From NCBI RefSeq assembly GCF_014356525.2, contig NC_052510.1:15300778-15364777 (forward strand): a stretch of 64,000 bases of DNA. The letters are read 5' to 3'. The notes under the pieces are model-generated. The model saw only the letters and a program-made list of their open reading frames with translations, did not search any database and was not told where the DNA came from. The position numbers and the translations under genes are program-made. The stretch is from Nilaparvata lugens. Taxonomy: Eukaryota; Arthropoda; Insecta; Hemiptera; Delphacidae. Shown piece after piece: positions 23,363 to 36,179 of this stretch. The first letter of the stretch is position 1. Each line of letters opens with the position of its first letter.

Positions 23363-24929
23363 GAGGTTGTGATGAATATTCTCCTCTTTTCACTCCCATG
23401 AATTATACTTCTGTTTTCAATACCGTTAAAAAGTTACAGCTAATTGAATGATGATCTTTATTTTCTCATTTTTCTTGCGATTTTACTGTTATTAAAGAGT
23501 CTCTAAAATGAGTACAATACATTATAGAAACTTGCAATTGGTCTTAAATTAGAGAAAATTCCATGCTCTATAAGCTGAGTTGCCCTAAATTGATCTTGCA
23601 TTACTGTTTAAATCAAAAACTGTCGAGACTGTGAAAATGAGAAAAATATCGCATATTTCTTGCAACAGCAAGGAAACTCAAACACAGGACCATTAAAAAT
23701 TAAAATGAAGCAAAGGAGATCAGAATAATAGTTAATGATGAAGTTATAATTTTATTTTTGTCAAAGATTTACCTTCAAACTCATAGGCTTAAAATTACTA
23801 AAATTCCTGCATACAAAACATTATCAATTGTGCTTATGCTTCATATTGAATTACACTTAGCAAAATATAACATTGTAAAGGTGGGAAAAATCAACTACAT
23901 TAGGATATCTCTATTTAATACCTTGATTTATCATTAAGATTTAAAGACATTATAAGCAATAACATTTTTTAATTTCAAAAATTATATGAATTGTCTTGTA
24001 TTGTACTGTACAGAGTAATTCACTTGAAGTGTTACATTAGGTAACTTAAAGGCGTTTGTTTTACTTTTTACAAAAGTACAAATTCCTTCCTTTTCTGTGA
24101 CATTGTACATACTATTTGAATTTTAAAAATATTTTCCATTTTCCAGAATGTCGGGAAAAATTTCTTTTAAAAGGCAATATCCAAATTCATGTTTTTGGAT
24201 TTCACGTGAAATTTTGAGACATTTTTGATCTTTTGATTTTTTTATAAAGTTTACCGTTTTGGATGTACATTAATAATAAGCCACAAAGAATAATAGCAGT
24301 AAAAATTTCTAAAAGTTTTTCTCCAATCCAAAACCATACATTCTATACAAAGACTCTACACAAAGTGTCCGGCTACTCTCTGAGAATATACTTTTGAGGG
24401 CTAATGTTTTCTTAAAAATGTATAGGGAATTTCTCACAAACACTTGCTGGAAATTTTCAATCACCGTGAGAAACATGACAAGACAATTCATTAGATTTCA
24501 ATTTCACATCTGCGATTTGATTTATCAATACTGGTTAGTACAGCAAAAAATCAAGTAAAATCCCTTAAAGCACAGAGAAATCATTTTCAGAATATTTTAC
24601 TCATCAACTGATTATCCCTGCGGTTGAGAATTTATACCTAAATCCTTTGACAGTTTTCTCTAGAATCTAGTTCTCTGGGTTTATTCCAAGTCAATCTTCC
24701 ATGAGACCTAATGAAAATCAAAACACCCAAGGTTCAACAACATGAAATTCATAGTGATAGATCTGCTTTGTAAGAAAGCAGCTCGGAATTTTATGTAGAG
24801 ATTCTCCAAATGAGTCATATTCTTGATGAGCGAATAAGCAACTACATGATTGTATTCTCGGAAAGCTGAAATACACTAGTTTATGAATGGGAGCTTTAAA
24901 GAATCTCAATGATCAAGACTGAATATTAA

Positions 24930-26280
24930 TTGCATGGACTTGGCTAGACTTCATCTTCAATATTTGATTGATATTCATACATTTTTCTGGTAAAGCGTTG
25001 TCTTCTCAAGATGTATGAATTTGTTTTGTAATAAAGTGATGACTGAAATAATGATAAGTTCATGAGCAGTACAGAAATTTATGACTATTATTTGTTATTA
25101 TAATTTTCACCATTCATATTGTGCTAGAATAATAACAGAAATGAACATTATAGATTACAACTATATAATTCATTGAGTTCGAAAATTTCAAAGAGTCCAA
25201 AGCTTTGTGACAGGAAGAATAATATAGTAATTTAGTTCTTTTTTCTAAAGAGCCTGTTTAATATTTGTGAGAATAAAAGTTGCAAATTATGAACATTGTC
25301 TCTTATTGATTGATTTCCTATACATTTGAGTGCTTCAAATAATTTCATGTCTCACACAATACATACCATTATTATTTTTTTACGTAGCATTGTAAAACAA
25401 GATGAGAGGGGTCCATCATTTCCATCAGTTTTGATCCAACTAGATCATCAAATTATTAGATTTTATTAGTGTTGATGTGAAGATTGAGAATTTGTCTGCT
25501 AATAAGTCGTGATAATTGTAGATAGGAATGATCACTACTGATCAGAAGTGATCATTCCTTTTACAATATGTAGCGTATCATTTGAGCCAATTAAAATGAT
25601 ACAGAAGGGAAAAAACTATTCTTTTGGCCACTGAAAGTAATATTTGGGTATTTCGTATCAAATCATGTGATAACATGTGATAACATGATTTGATACGAAA
25701 TACCCAAATATTACTTTCAGTGGCCAAAAGAATAGTTTTTTCCCTTCTGTATCATTTTAATTGGCTCAAATGATACGCTACATATTGTAGAAAGGAATGA
25801 TCACTTCTGTACCACAAGATTTGATACAAAACTTTCAAACTCAAGTAACTTATGATGTGGAAGGGTACAAAATTATGTTTTCTCAGATCAGGTGGAAAAC
25901 GTATTTCTGTAATCAATGAACCGTTTTAATCACGGTTTTAAATGATATTTTCATCATTTTCCACTGTAGGTAATGAAAAATAAAACTTCACACCTCAAAA
26001 ACACGAAATAAAAGTGGTACAAAAATATTTTTCAATTGGAAAGGAGAGAAGAGGTTCCATTTTCGCTATAAACAATGATAAATACCCAAATATTACTTTC
26101 AGTGGCCAAAAAAATAGTTTTTTCCCTTCTGTATCATTTTAATTGGTTCAAATGATACGTTACATGTTGTAGAAAAAAATGATCACTTCTGTATCACAAG
26201 ATTTGATACAAAACTTTCAAACTCAAGTAACTTATGATGTAGAAGGGTACAAAATTATGTTTTCTCAGATCAGGTGAAAA
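24930..26280. repeat. inverted partner of the 12.9-16.75-kb repeat block
   Basis: Its reverse complement matches 16,745-16,565 (24,930-25,070), about 14,300 (25,390-25,410), 13,490-13,375 (25,430-25,530) and the 380-bp tandem units (25,540-26,280, two units), in the same order. The arm lacks the 14.3-16.55-kb insertions found in the left arm. Confidence 0.8.
25543..25809. repeat. 267-bp near-perfect palindrome made from the 380-bp unit
   Basis: From cagaagtgatcattcc at 25,543 to ggaatgatcacttctg at 25,809 the two halves mirror each other almost base for base, including gcgtatcatttgagccaatt / aattggctcaaatgatacgc. The centre is near 25,676 (tgtgataacatgtgataaca). It looks like a local inverted duplication of one repeat unit. 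Confidence 0.9.
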
Positions 26281-26298
26281 TAGTTATTTGTGCAACTA

Positions 26299-26400
26299 GT
26301 GCGCAAAGTGACAGTTTGCTGCATCGAAAGAAACGTTTACGCCCGAGCCGTAGGCGAGGGCGGAATGGTTTCTTGAGTGCAGCAAACGAACTTTGCGCAC
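26299..26400. mobile_element. 102-bp hairpin element (gtgcgcaaagt...actttgcgcac)
   Basis: Nested complementary words gtgcgcaaagt, agtttgctgca, gaaagaaac and acgcccga are mirrored by gcgagggcg, gtttctt, tgcagcaaac and actttgcgcac. It inserts directly at the end of the repeat arm. Confidence 0.7.
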
Positions 26401-26877
26401 GTATTTCACATTAAATTTTTCCTACAGTTACCATTGAATATGAAAAGTGGGTAATTATGTGTAAAATTGCCTGAATAATGTAGTAGTGTTTGAATGGCGG
26501 GGGGCAGCTGTGTGGTGTGTGCTGTGGTGGCACTGTGCTGTCGTTGTCCTTGGTTATAATATATAATAGTAATAATTAGCGCGTTGTGCTTCGTTGCACC
26601 TCTGTTCACTATAGCAGCCACAGCACTCACTGTTACCAACTCTTCAATTTGGATTTGTGCACGGTGATCCATGTTTACGAGCGCTGTACAGAGGAAGGAA
26701 TTAGAGGTGGGAGAGAGGAAGAGAGGAAGAAGGAGGAGGAATCACTGTAATTTGCTACACTCTATGAAACTGCTATTACCGTATTATATAGGTGTTCACG
26801 TTAAAACCTATAATTTGGAAGAGGCTCACTCGCTCGCTCCTCCGCCTGTGTATATACCTGCTGGCACACACTGTTTG

Positions 26878-27450
26878 TTCTTCTTTCTTCTAATTTTCTT
26901 ATTCTTTACTACATCTTCTTCGTCTATCTCATCTCCTTTTTCTCATTCATCGTCATATTCGTATTCTTCTTAATATCTTATTATTATTTATCATAACATC
27001 TCATTATTTTTCATTTTTATGTTTGTTTCATACTTTTATTCCAATTCTACTTTTTTACATTACTTACTTCCTTTCTATGATTTTTCTTCCTTCTCTATTC
27101 TTCCTTTTCATATGATCATAGCTTATCCACCTATCCTTTTGCTTTACCCTAATTTCAATATTTTTGTCTGCTCAAACATCTTTCACACATTCTTTTTCTT
27201 CTTCAACACTTCTTCATCAATTTTTTTCACATTCCTACCTGCAGCATCTTCCTTAAGTTCTTCAAACATCTTTCTTACATTCTTCAACACTTCATGAATT
27301 TTCTTTATCTCCTTCTCACATTCTGTATTTCTTTCACTAACCATTTTTCTTCTTCACAGCTTTCTTCTTCATCTTTTTCTCCTCTCCTCACTCAACTCCG
27401 TGTTTTTCTCAACCTTTCAATTTTCCTCAATCTTCTTCTTCCCGTTCTTT

Positions 27451-27501
<51 letters not shown>

Positions 27502-27770
27502 TTTTTTCCTTCTTCTGCTTATCCTCATTCTCCTTCTTTGCTTTGCTTTCTTCTTCTTCTTTTATTTCTCTCCTATTATTATCCTCCTTCCTCTCATTCT
27601 TCACTTGTACCTCCTACTTTCCCTAGCTCTTCTTTTTCTTCATCTTCTCCTTTCACTTGTAGTCTTTTCTTAGCCTTCTCAATTCCTTTTTTTTCAAACT
27701 CCTCCACTATCTTCTCCCTTGATATCTTGTTCCTTGATCTTCCTATCCCTAACCTTTCCATCTTCCTTTT
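26878..27770 (+). repeat. pyrimidine-rich tract with pure (ATC)17
   Basis: A long TTC/CTT-rich plus-strand tract. At 27,451-27,501 there is an uninterrupted (ATC)17 microsatellite. Apparent His17 or Ile17 proteins are just this repeat read in two frames. Confidence 0.9.
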
Positions 27771-28441
27771 GTTTTGCAGCCAGTACACTACTATTACTTA
27801 GCTCACCATTACATTGCAGCAGGCAGCCGCCTAACTTCAATTGAAGCACGTCCTCCCCCCTCCCATCACAATCACAGAGCAGAGATTTCCATGATGCGCC
27901 TCCACCTCTTTACTTCAATTAAACTGCAATTTAGATGCTCTTATCTCCAGCACAGCGTGTAGTTTTTATGCTGCCGCTTGGCTAGTCTCGCTTCACTCAG
28001 TTAGGCCGCCACAGCCAGAGCACAATTACTGTGTTCAACTCGCTTTAAAAGGCCTTCTAATAGATCTTCTATTCCAATTTCACACAGAACACTACTGGTT
28101 ATATGCGAATCAAGAATGAATATGGATATAGAGAGGAAAAATGAAGTTAATAGACATGATCGAGTAGGTAAATCATTAAAAGGAAAATGAACGAATTTCA
28201 AACTTTCAAATCTGTAATGTGATTTTAAATCAAAGATAGAATGGTTAGTATACCAGAAAAGGGCGGAAAGATGTCTCAATAATAACCCTGACTATAGTGA
28301 ATTTTGTGACAATTTGCACCCCTAGACAGGTATTATTCAAATATGATGAAACAATCTGGTTCAAGCAATGTAGATAACTGTAGGCCTACAGAAAAACGAG
28401 ATATTGTACTCTCTTTGGATAAATCAAACAATACCAAGTTA

Positions 28442-28593
28442 AAGGCCCGGTTGCACAAAAGCGAGTTAAATTTAACCGTGATTAATTAATTCCACGAGAA
28501 CCAATGAGAGAAGCCGTCTTTTCAAAAAACGCCTTCTCTGATTCGTGGAATTAATCACGGTTAAAACTTAACCGGCTTTTGCGCAATCGGCAC
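28442..28593. mobile_element. MITE, CCGGTTGCACAAAAG family
   Basis: aggcccggttgcacaaaagc ... gcttttgcgcaatcggca, inner arms ttaaccgtgattaattaatt / ggaattaatcacggttaa, and a mirrored ccacgagaaccaat / gattcgtgg. Four relatives occur in this window (22,054; 37,401; 46,655; 59,018). Confidence 0.85.
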
Positions 28594-30817
28594 ATAAATA
28601 TTCTATCATAGAAATAAGAGAGTGAATGAATAAATTATAATAAAATTTCAATATAAAATCATGAAAATATTAACTGTAATAAGTGAAATAGAAAAAATAA
28701 TGTTTGAAAGACAATGAACAGGAGACGTATTCAACGAAACTTAACTAAACGCCCCACTACAAATCAACAAGCATTCCTATTGGTGAATGCCAATGTCAAT
28801 CAAAACACCTTGTAACAACTTAGACCAATAAGCAGCCATTTCATTGTATTACGCTTCGACTAATCACAAGCAATCCGCCATTTCGTGAAAGTAACGCCAT
28901 TTATAAATCGGTTATTTCAATTTTTCAAGACAGTATTTTTTTGTCAAGAACAAGTTACCAAATATCAATTTGGTAATCAATTGATACATTTTTTATGAAG
29001 TCTTATCATCTCAATCATCAATCAATGCGATGGAAATCGAATTCACATTCAAGTTGAGATAGTTATAAATCAAACAGCAATTAACTAATATAATTATTGT
29101 CTTATACACGCCTTGATGAATGAGCTCTGTAAAATTCATTAATGAAGAAGCAACAACCAATCAAATTAATATTATCACTTTTTCAATTTTCTTAATAAAT
29201 TATTTTCTTTGATATACGATCTGCATGGCAATCGTAACGTCGAATTATCAACCGATTTTTCAATTACTTTCAACAAAACAGAACCCAGATGGAAACACAA
29301 GCCATGCAGAAAATTGCCAACCACCTTTGATTAACAGATCGGCAAAAAGCTAACTCAAGCAGGCCTAATCAAGTTAAAAAACGTAGACGGCGATAAAATT
29401 AGCAAAATGATCAAGAACACTGGAGGAGACAAAATTCATAGATAAGCCCTGCCATTCCGAATTTGTCTCTCCATTTTTCCGTTCCAAGAAATCCACACGA
29501 AAACCCCGGATAATCAGTAATTCAGTTTCAGTAATGACGATCAATTTAATCTGTAGCCAATTAGAGAGTCTGTCTCTTTCCCACACCATCAGTTCTCTAT
29601 AACCTTCTCTCTCCCACCAGATTCAGCTCCTTCCAACTTTCGCAAATCAAACGACCCCTGACAATTTTGCTCCAGGAATTTTATTCGATTAACGAAGAAT
29701 GAAACGAGAGGGAAGTGGAGGTAGGGGTGTGATAGATACCGTAGAGGGATAAGACTAAGGACCTTCTCCTTTACAAGTGTTGAGGCAAAACGAAAAAGGA
29801 GATAACAGTGTCGAGAGCTGACGAAAAAGGAAAGAAACAAGAAAGCGACGTCGCGTTCTCACTCTTCATTATTTCCATCAATTGTGCCTCCCTCTTCGCT
29901 ATTAAAGCCCTCCCATTATCGACCATCATTATCACTTTATTCAGATTAAAAGAAGAGGCGGGACAAAGAAAGCACTACTACTCCACCCCTCTCTTTCCAG
30001 ATTCCCGAATGTCAAGTTAACAGTAAATCATTGCATCTTCTGTTTCTATTCAAAGAATCTGAATGTTGGAAGACAGAAAAATTTAGAAACACCCCAGAAA
30101 TCTGATGTTTTGATATCCTATGAAGTTTTCTATTCTTAATTGCAACAAAGGTTTAGAATTTGTAAATGTTAGAATATCAGACTAGAAGTATTATCCTCCT
30201 ATTCCTGTGAAGGTCCAAAGAAGCTCATTGTAAATATGAAAAGAATAATATGGTAAACAATATGGTCTGTCAACCTTCAATCATAAAGTCTCATTCAAAA
30301 TCAATTTTCTTCCCAGTTGATTCCACGCGAATACAACAAAAGCTATATGGGATGAGAAAAGAGATTCAACTTGAAATAAGATACTTTCAATTTTGTAATC
30401 GAATCAAAAGAATCAAGATGAAAATTAATAGAAAACAAAACAAGCGCCAACAAAAACCGATCTCGAAAAGAGAACCAAACGTCTCCAGAAAAGTGGCAAA
30501 CAACGAAATTTATCTAGACTGTAATCAGGCTATAAAACTTTTCAAATTTCAACTTTTTCTGTTGCTGCCGTTGATTATATTCTTCGTCTCCTCTCCTTCC
30601 CACTACTCCTTCTCGCCATTTCTTCTTCTTATTCTCCAACTTCTTCTTCTTCTGTTTTCCTTCTCAATTTCGCCCGACTCTTTTTCAGTCGGCTCGATTC
30701 CAATCACCCCTTCCCCCTTCGCTGTTACTGCTCGCCCTACTTACTCCCCCTTTGCAATTTGAAATAATGAAATTCATTTTCCTTGTTGGCCGGGAAATCT
30801 GGCAACAATGGCAGGCC

Positions 30818-32439
30818 GAATCGAACAAAAGACACTATCAAACAATGTGGCTGCCTCTTCAAACAACAACAAAAGTAACACAGCACAACAAAACCAACGA
30901 GAAAACAGTTGTGTTCTGAAAGCAGGCAGCAACTTTGAACCAACTTGAAAGTTGCCTGCCTGCCTGCTCCATAATAAACTTTAGGATTTTTCAAGTTGGG
31001 AACGGGTTGTGTGGAGGAATTGAATAAGCAACAAATGCACACTGCACAGCGGCATTCAGTGGCTAACTAACGAATGCTACAGAAATTGTGGTTATTTACG
31101 ACTACTGTGTATAAAACTGAACCGAGTAATGATGTGGGGTGGTAAGCCTAAACTACAAATAACACTTCCAATTATAACTCCGACGTGTCGACGTCGGCTT
31201 TGAAAAATCGCCCGGTTTTGCTGTTGATTGTACTGACTTGCTCTACAAATAAAATCACATCGCTGATCCCGACAAATTCCCTATTAAATTCGACTAACTA
31301 ATTCCCAATCAAAACTATATCCACAAACTAATTCTGAATCTAATCATTCGAATCAAAGTTTACTTGGCAAATATTTTATTCAAACAGCTATATTATAATA
31401 ATATTACAATCTTTGAATAGTCATTCTAATACGATGTGATATGAACTTCATTATGGAAATTGAGCAAGTAAAAAATTCATGATTGGATTATCACTACACC
31501 GACACAACATGTACATCTTCTTGTAAAAACTATGCAGATCTCATATACAGTATACTTTCAAAAGAAGAATACCATCAAGAAGAAGTAGTTTTGAACCACA
31601 TATTTTTCAAAGCAAATATCAAATTTGAAAGCATGAACAACTGTCTGATCGCAACGACATGAATTTCGTAATTATTGCTTCGTTTAGAATGATCTGAAAA
31701 ATATGCACTGCCAAGTTGTTCAAAGTGACCTCGAGTTACAAGAGTAATTTGTATTATTTAGTATTAAAATATGAAATATAATCTAAGTATTATTTTATAT
31801 TATTATGAGTGACAGTCTAAAAGTGATAACAATAGATGTGCGAAAAAAAAATATTTTTTGACTTTTATATCTTTCCTGGTAGGAATGAAAATTCCTTCCA
31901 AACGATGTCCATTACTTTTTCTTATAACAGTAGACTCAGTAAGCCTTACATAGTTCTATAACTTTATAGAACTATAGAACAGTTATAGTATTTTTCCAAC
32001 CAATGCAAACATTAAAAGATGTGAAAAAATGTACAAAGAAGATTGAAGAGGAAGAAACACGCAACCAACATCTTCAAAACAAAAGATTCGAGAATCAAAC
32101 ACACACTAATTTAAGAAATAAAACGTTTGATGGTAGATTTGAAATGACCAGGAAACGTTGAGGTGAGGAGAACAGGAAGTAGCACCTCTCTCTCTCTTAC
32201 TCTCTCTTTCACTCACACCAGCGCGGGATTTTATAGCGATCGTTACAATTTGTATTTGGTGGCCGTTTTAAACGAATTGATGTGATATAAATTCAAACTG
32301 TCAGTGGTCGAGCATCGACATGTGAAGCTGTTTCATTGATGGCTGGTTGACAGACAGGACACACTCAGATTCACCTCAGACTGTCAGCAGTGATGCAATG
32401 GGAGAGATTGATGGTTCATATATAGGGAATACTGACAGT
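30818..32439 (+). repeat. 1.6-kb direct repeat, copy 1
   Basis: Begins at gaatcgaacaaaagacacta and ends at the junction where the same word starts copy 2 (32,440). It contains a GC-richer segment (30,920-31,310) with a TTTACGAC site, AT-rich DNA, a small hairpin (agttctataactttatagaact) and a CT-rich run before a short frame starting near 32,350. The frame (DRTHSDSPQTVSSDAMGEID) runs across the junction into copy 2 and is therefore chimeric. Confidence 0.9.
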
Positions 32440-34160
32440 GAATCGAACAAAAGACACTATCAAACAATGTGGCTGCCTCTTCAAACAACAACAAAAGTAA
32501 CACAGCACAACAAAACCAACGAGAAAACAGTTGTGTTCTGAAAGCAGGCAGCAACTTTGAACCAACTTGAAAGTTGCCTGCCTGCCTGCTCCATAATAAA
32601 CTTTAGGATTTTTCAAGTTGGGAACGGGTTGTGTGGAGGAATTGAATAAGCAACAAATGCACACTGCACAGCGGCATTCAGTGGCTAACTAACGAATGCT
32701 ACAGAAATTGTGGTTATTTACGACTACTGTGTATAAAACTGAACCGAGTAATGATGTGGGGTGGTAAGCCTAAACTACAAATAACACTTCCAATTATAAC
32801 TCCGACGTGTCGACGTCGGCTTTGAAAAATCGCCCGGTTTTGCTGTTGATTGTACTGACTTGCTCTACAAATAAAATCACATCGCTGATCCCGACATATA
32901 TCCACAAACTAATTCCCAATCAAAACTATATCCACAAACTAATTCTGAATCTAATCATTAGAATCAAAGTTTACTTGGCAAATATTTTATTCAAACAGCT
33001 ATATTATAATATTATTACAATCTTTGAATAGTCCTTCTAATACGATGTGAGATGTACTTCATTATGGAAATTGAGCAAGTATAAAATTCATGATTGGATT
33101 ATCACTACACCGACACAACATCTTGTATAAAACTATGCAGATCTCATATACTTTCAAAAGAAGAATACCATCAAGAAGAAGTGGTTTTGAACCAGATATT
33201 TTTCAATGCAAATATCAAATTTGAAAGCATGAACAAATGTCTGATCGCAAAGACATGAATTTCGTAATTGCTTCGTTTAGAATGATCTGAAAAATATGCA
33301 CTGCCAAGTTGTTCAAAGTGACCTCGAGTTACAAGAGTAATTTGTATTATTTAGTATTAAAATATTAAATATAATGTAAGTATTATTTTATATTATTATG
33401 AGTGACAGTCTAAAAGTGATAACAATAGATGTGCGAAAAATAAAGAATATTTGACTTTTATATCTTTCCCTGGTAGGAATGAAAATTCCTTCCAAACGAT
33501 GTCCATTACTTTTTCTTATAACAGTAGACTCAGTAAGCCTTACATAGTTCTATAACTTTATAGAACTATAGAACAGTTATAGTATTTTTCCAACCAATGC
33601 AGACATTAAAAGATGTGAAAAAATGTACAAAGAAGATTGAAAACGAAGAAACACGCAACCAACATCTTCAAAACAAAAGATTCGAAAATCAAACACACAC
33701 TAATTTAAGAAATAAAACGTTCGATGGTAGATTTGAAATGACCAGGAAACGTTGAGTAGAGGAGAACAGGAAGTAGCAACTCTCTCTCTCTCTCTCTCTC
33801 TCTTACTCTCTTTCACTCACACCAGCGCGGGATTTTATAGCGATCGTTACAATTTGTATTTGGTGGCCGTTTTTAAACGAATTGATGTGATATAAATTCA
33901 AACTGTCAGTGGTCGAGCATCGACATGTGAAGCTGTTTCATTTGATGGCTGGTTGACAGACAGGACAAACTCAGATTCACCGCATACTGTCAGCAGTGAT
34001 GCAATGGGAGACATTGATGGTTCATATATAGGGAATACTGACAGTGAATCTCACTATAGAGTTGTTGTCTGTATCAAGGTGACAACTTATGGCTTTTTTC
34101 TTCTCCTTCTTGTTCTTGTTCATCTTAACAACTATATTACAAAAACAAGACAATACTAAA
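32440..34160 (+). repeat. 1.6-kb direct repeat, copy 2
   Basis: High identity to copy 1 with small indels, a longer (CT)n run (33,781-33,803), and a 3' end that continues past the copy 1 junction (ctcactatagagttgttgtc ... caagacaatactaaaa), so it keeps the original right-hand flank. It ends where a CTGGTGTGG-family piece begins (34,163). Confidence 0.9.
33953..34159 (+). other. short open frame in repeat copy 2 (68 codons, no ATG), unknown
   Basis: Reads LTDRTNSDSPHTVSSDAMGD, IDGSYIGNTDSESHYRVVVC and a hydrophobic tail GFFLLLLVLVHLNN. The frame is open upstream as well (STCEAVSFDGW) but no ATG starts it; the first codon here is TTG. Copy 3 has the same frame (35,210-35,416) with five amino-acid changes and about one silent change, which looks neutral. 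Probably not a gene; it could be a relic exon of a transposon. Confidence 0.2.
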
Positions 34161-34162
34161 AA

Positions 34163-34447
34163 TCTGGTGTGGTACACTCACACAACTTTCCTTGCTCATA
34201 TTTGAAACTATGATCAGACTTCTGTATATGTGTATATATAATTATTTATTGTTTTCAGAGTCCTTTTACTTTGTTTAAATTGTGTGAAACTCGATGATTT
34301 TTTTAGTCGTAATTTTTTTAAAGTCGTCAAAACAGCTGTTCTACAGATGAATTATCTTGACTATGACTGTGTACTTTTTATAAACTGCTCTACCTACCTA
34401 CCTACCTCATGCACGAGATGGAGGTACAAAGTCCATTTCTCAAGGAT
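34163..34447 (+). mobile_element. insertion or spacer between repeat copies 2 and 3 (CTGGTGTGG family)
   Basis: Starts ctggtgtggtacactcacac, as at 3,505, and ends near a (TACC)4 run and atgcacgagatggaggtaca. It separates the right end of copy 2 from the internal start of copy 3. Confidence 0.5.
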
Positions 34448-35418
34448 AGTTTTGAACCACATATTTTTCAAAGCAAATATCAAATTTGAAAGCATGAACA
34501 ACTGTCTGATCGCAACGACATGAATTTCGTAATTATTGCTTCGTTTAGAATGATCTGAAAAATATGCACTGCCAAGTTGTTCAAAGTGACCTCGAGTTAC
34601 AAGAGTAATTTGTATTATTTAGTATTAAAATATGAAATATAATCTAAGTATTATTTTATATTATTATGAGTGACAGTCTAAAAGTGATAACAATAGATGT
34701 GCGAAAAAAAAATATTTTTTGACTTTTATATCTTTTCCTGGTAGGAATGAAAATTCCTTCCAAACGATGTCCATTACTTTTCTTATAACAGTAGACTCAG
34801 TAAGCCTTACATAGTTCTATAACTTTATAGAACTATAGAACAGTTATAGTATTTTTCCAACCAATGCAAACATTAAAAGATGTGAAAAAATGTACAAAGA
34901 AGATTGAAGAGGAAGAAACACGCAACCAACATCTTCAAAACAAAAGATTCGAGAATCAAACACACACTAATTTAAGAAATAAAACGTTTGATGGTAGATT
35001 TGAAATGACCAGGAAACGTTGAATAGAGGAGAACAGGAAGTAGCACCTCTCTCTCTCTTACTCTCTCTTTCACTCACACCAGCGCGGGATTTTATAGCGA
35101 TCGTTACAATTTGTATTTGGTGGCCGTTTTTAAACGAATTGATGTGATATAAATTCAAACTGTCAGTGGTCGAGCATCGACATGTGAAGCTGTTTCATTT
35201 GATGGCTGGTTGACAGACAGGACACACTCAGATTCACCTCAGACTGTCAGCAGTGATGCAATGGGAGAGATTGATGGTTCATATATAGGGAATACTGACA
35301 GTGAATCTCACTATAGAGCTGTTGTCTGTATCAAGGTGACAACTTATGGCTTTTTTCTTCTCCTTCTTGTTCTTGTTCATCTTAACAACTATACTACAAA
35401 AACAAGACAATACTAAAA
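34448..35418 (+). repeat. 1.6-kb direct repeat, copy 3 (5'-truncated)
   Basis: Corresponds to copy 1 from 31,588 onward (agttttgaaccacatatttt). It is closer to copy 1 than to copy 2 (shared ttttcaaagc, gatcgcaacgacatg), but ends with the same right-hand flank as copy 2 (caagacaatactaaaa), followed by unique sequence. Confidence 0.9.
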
Positions 35419-36099
35419 AAAGGTTTTCTTCTGTTGAACTCACTGATTGAAAATATTGGACATACTTTACAGAGCACTATATATCAGAGATATCAAGTCA
35501 TGATTGTTTTATTGGATGATACTCGTGATGTATATTGTTACGTATGTTAAGAATATTAAGATAATAGCAGATTACTGATAGTAATGATCAAGTTGTAGTT
35601 GTATTATCAAGATTTCAGGTACAATTATTGAAGACTTCAATATTAGAGCGAAAAGGAGTGATGAGCAAAACAGGAAAATCTGAATGGGCGATGAAAATAA
35701 GGAAACCGGATAAATAAAACAAGATGGATGTTGGAAGAACGAGAATAACTAGGATATGTATTAAATTAAATAAGAAAGTTAAAAACAAAATTCGAAATTG
35801 ATGATTTATTGGTGTAAAGGTTCAAAATTGAGAATGAAAATAATTTGCAAAGGAGAAAATCAGAGTACTGGAAGATAAATGAAAGAATTGAGATGTTCAA
35901 TTATGAAAGGATAGAACAATAATCAAATCACAGAAGTCAAGATTCAATGTACAGGGGAACGAAGGCTTAGGAGAGAAAATGACAAAAATTATGATTGCAA
36001 TTCAACAGAAGAAAGAGGTGGAGTGACAGGATTGGAATGAAGATGGGAGAGGAGGCGGAGAGAAAGAAAAAGGAGAAGGACAATGAACAGAAGATGTTG

Positions 36100-36136
36100 A
36101 AGAAGAAGAAGAAGAAGAAGAAGAAGAAGAAGAAGA
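36100..36136 (+). repeat. (AAG)n microsatellite
   Basis: About twelve AAG units inside a purine-rich stretch (35,960-36,175). The strand polarity is opposite to the large pyrimidine tracts elsewhere in the window. Confidence 0.9.
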
Positions 36137-36179
36137 ATGATGATGAGGACGAGTGAGTGGAAGGAGAGTAATGAGAAGG

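Noticed and set aside
27294..27801. Frames containing His17 or Ile17
   Set aside because: Product of the (ATC)17 microsatellite read in different frames.
30250..30762. 170-codon frame with basic first half and hydrophobic second half
   Set aside because: The second half is pyrimidine-tract translation and the first half is ordinary AT-rich intron; no motif or splice context supports a gene.
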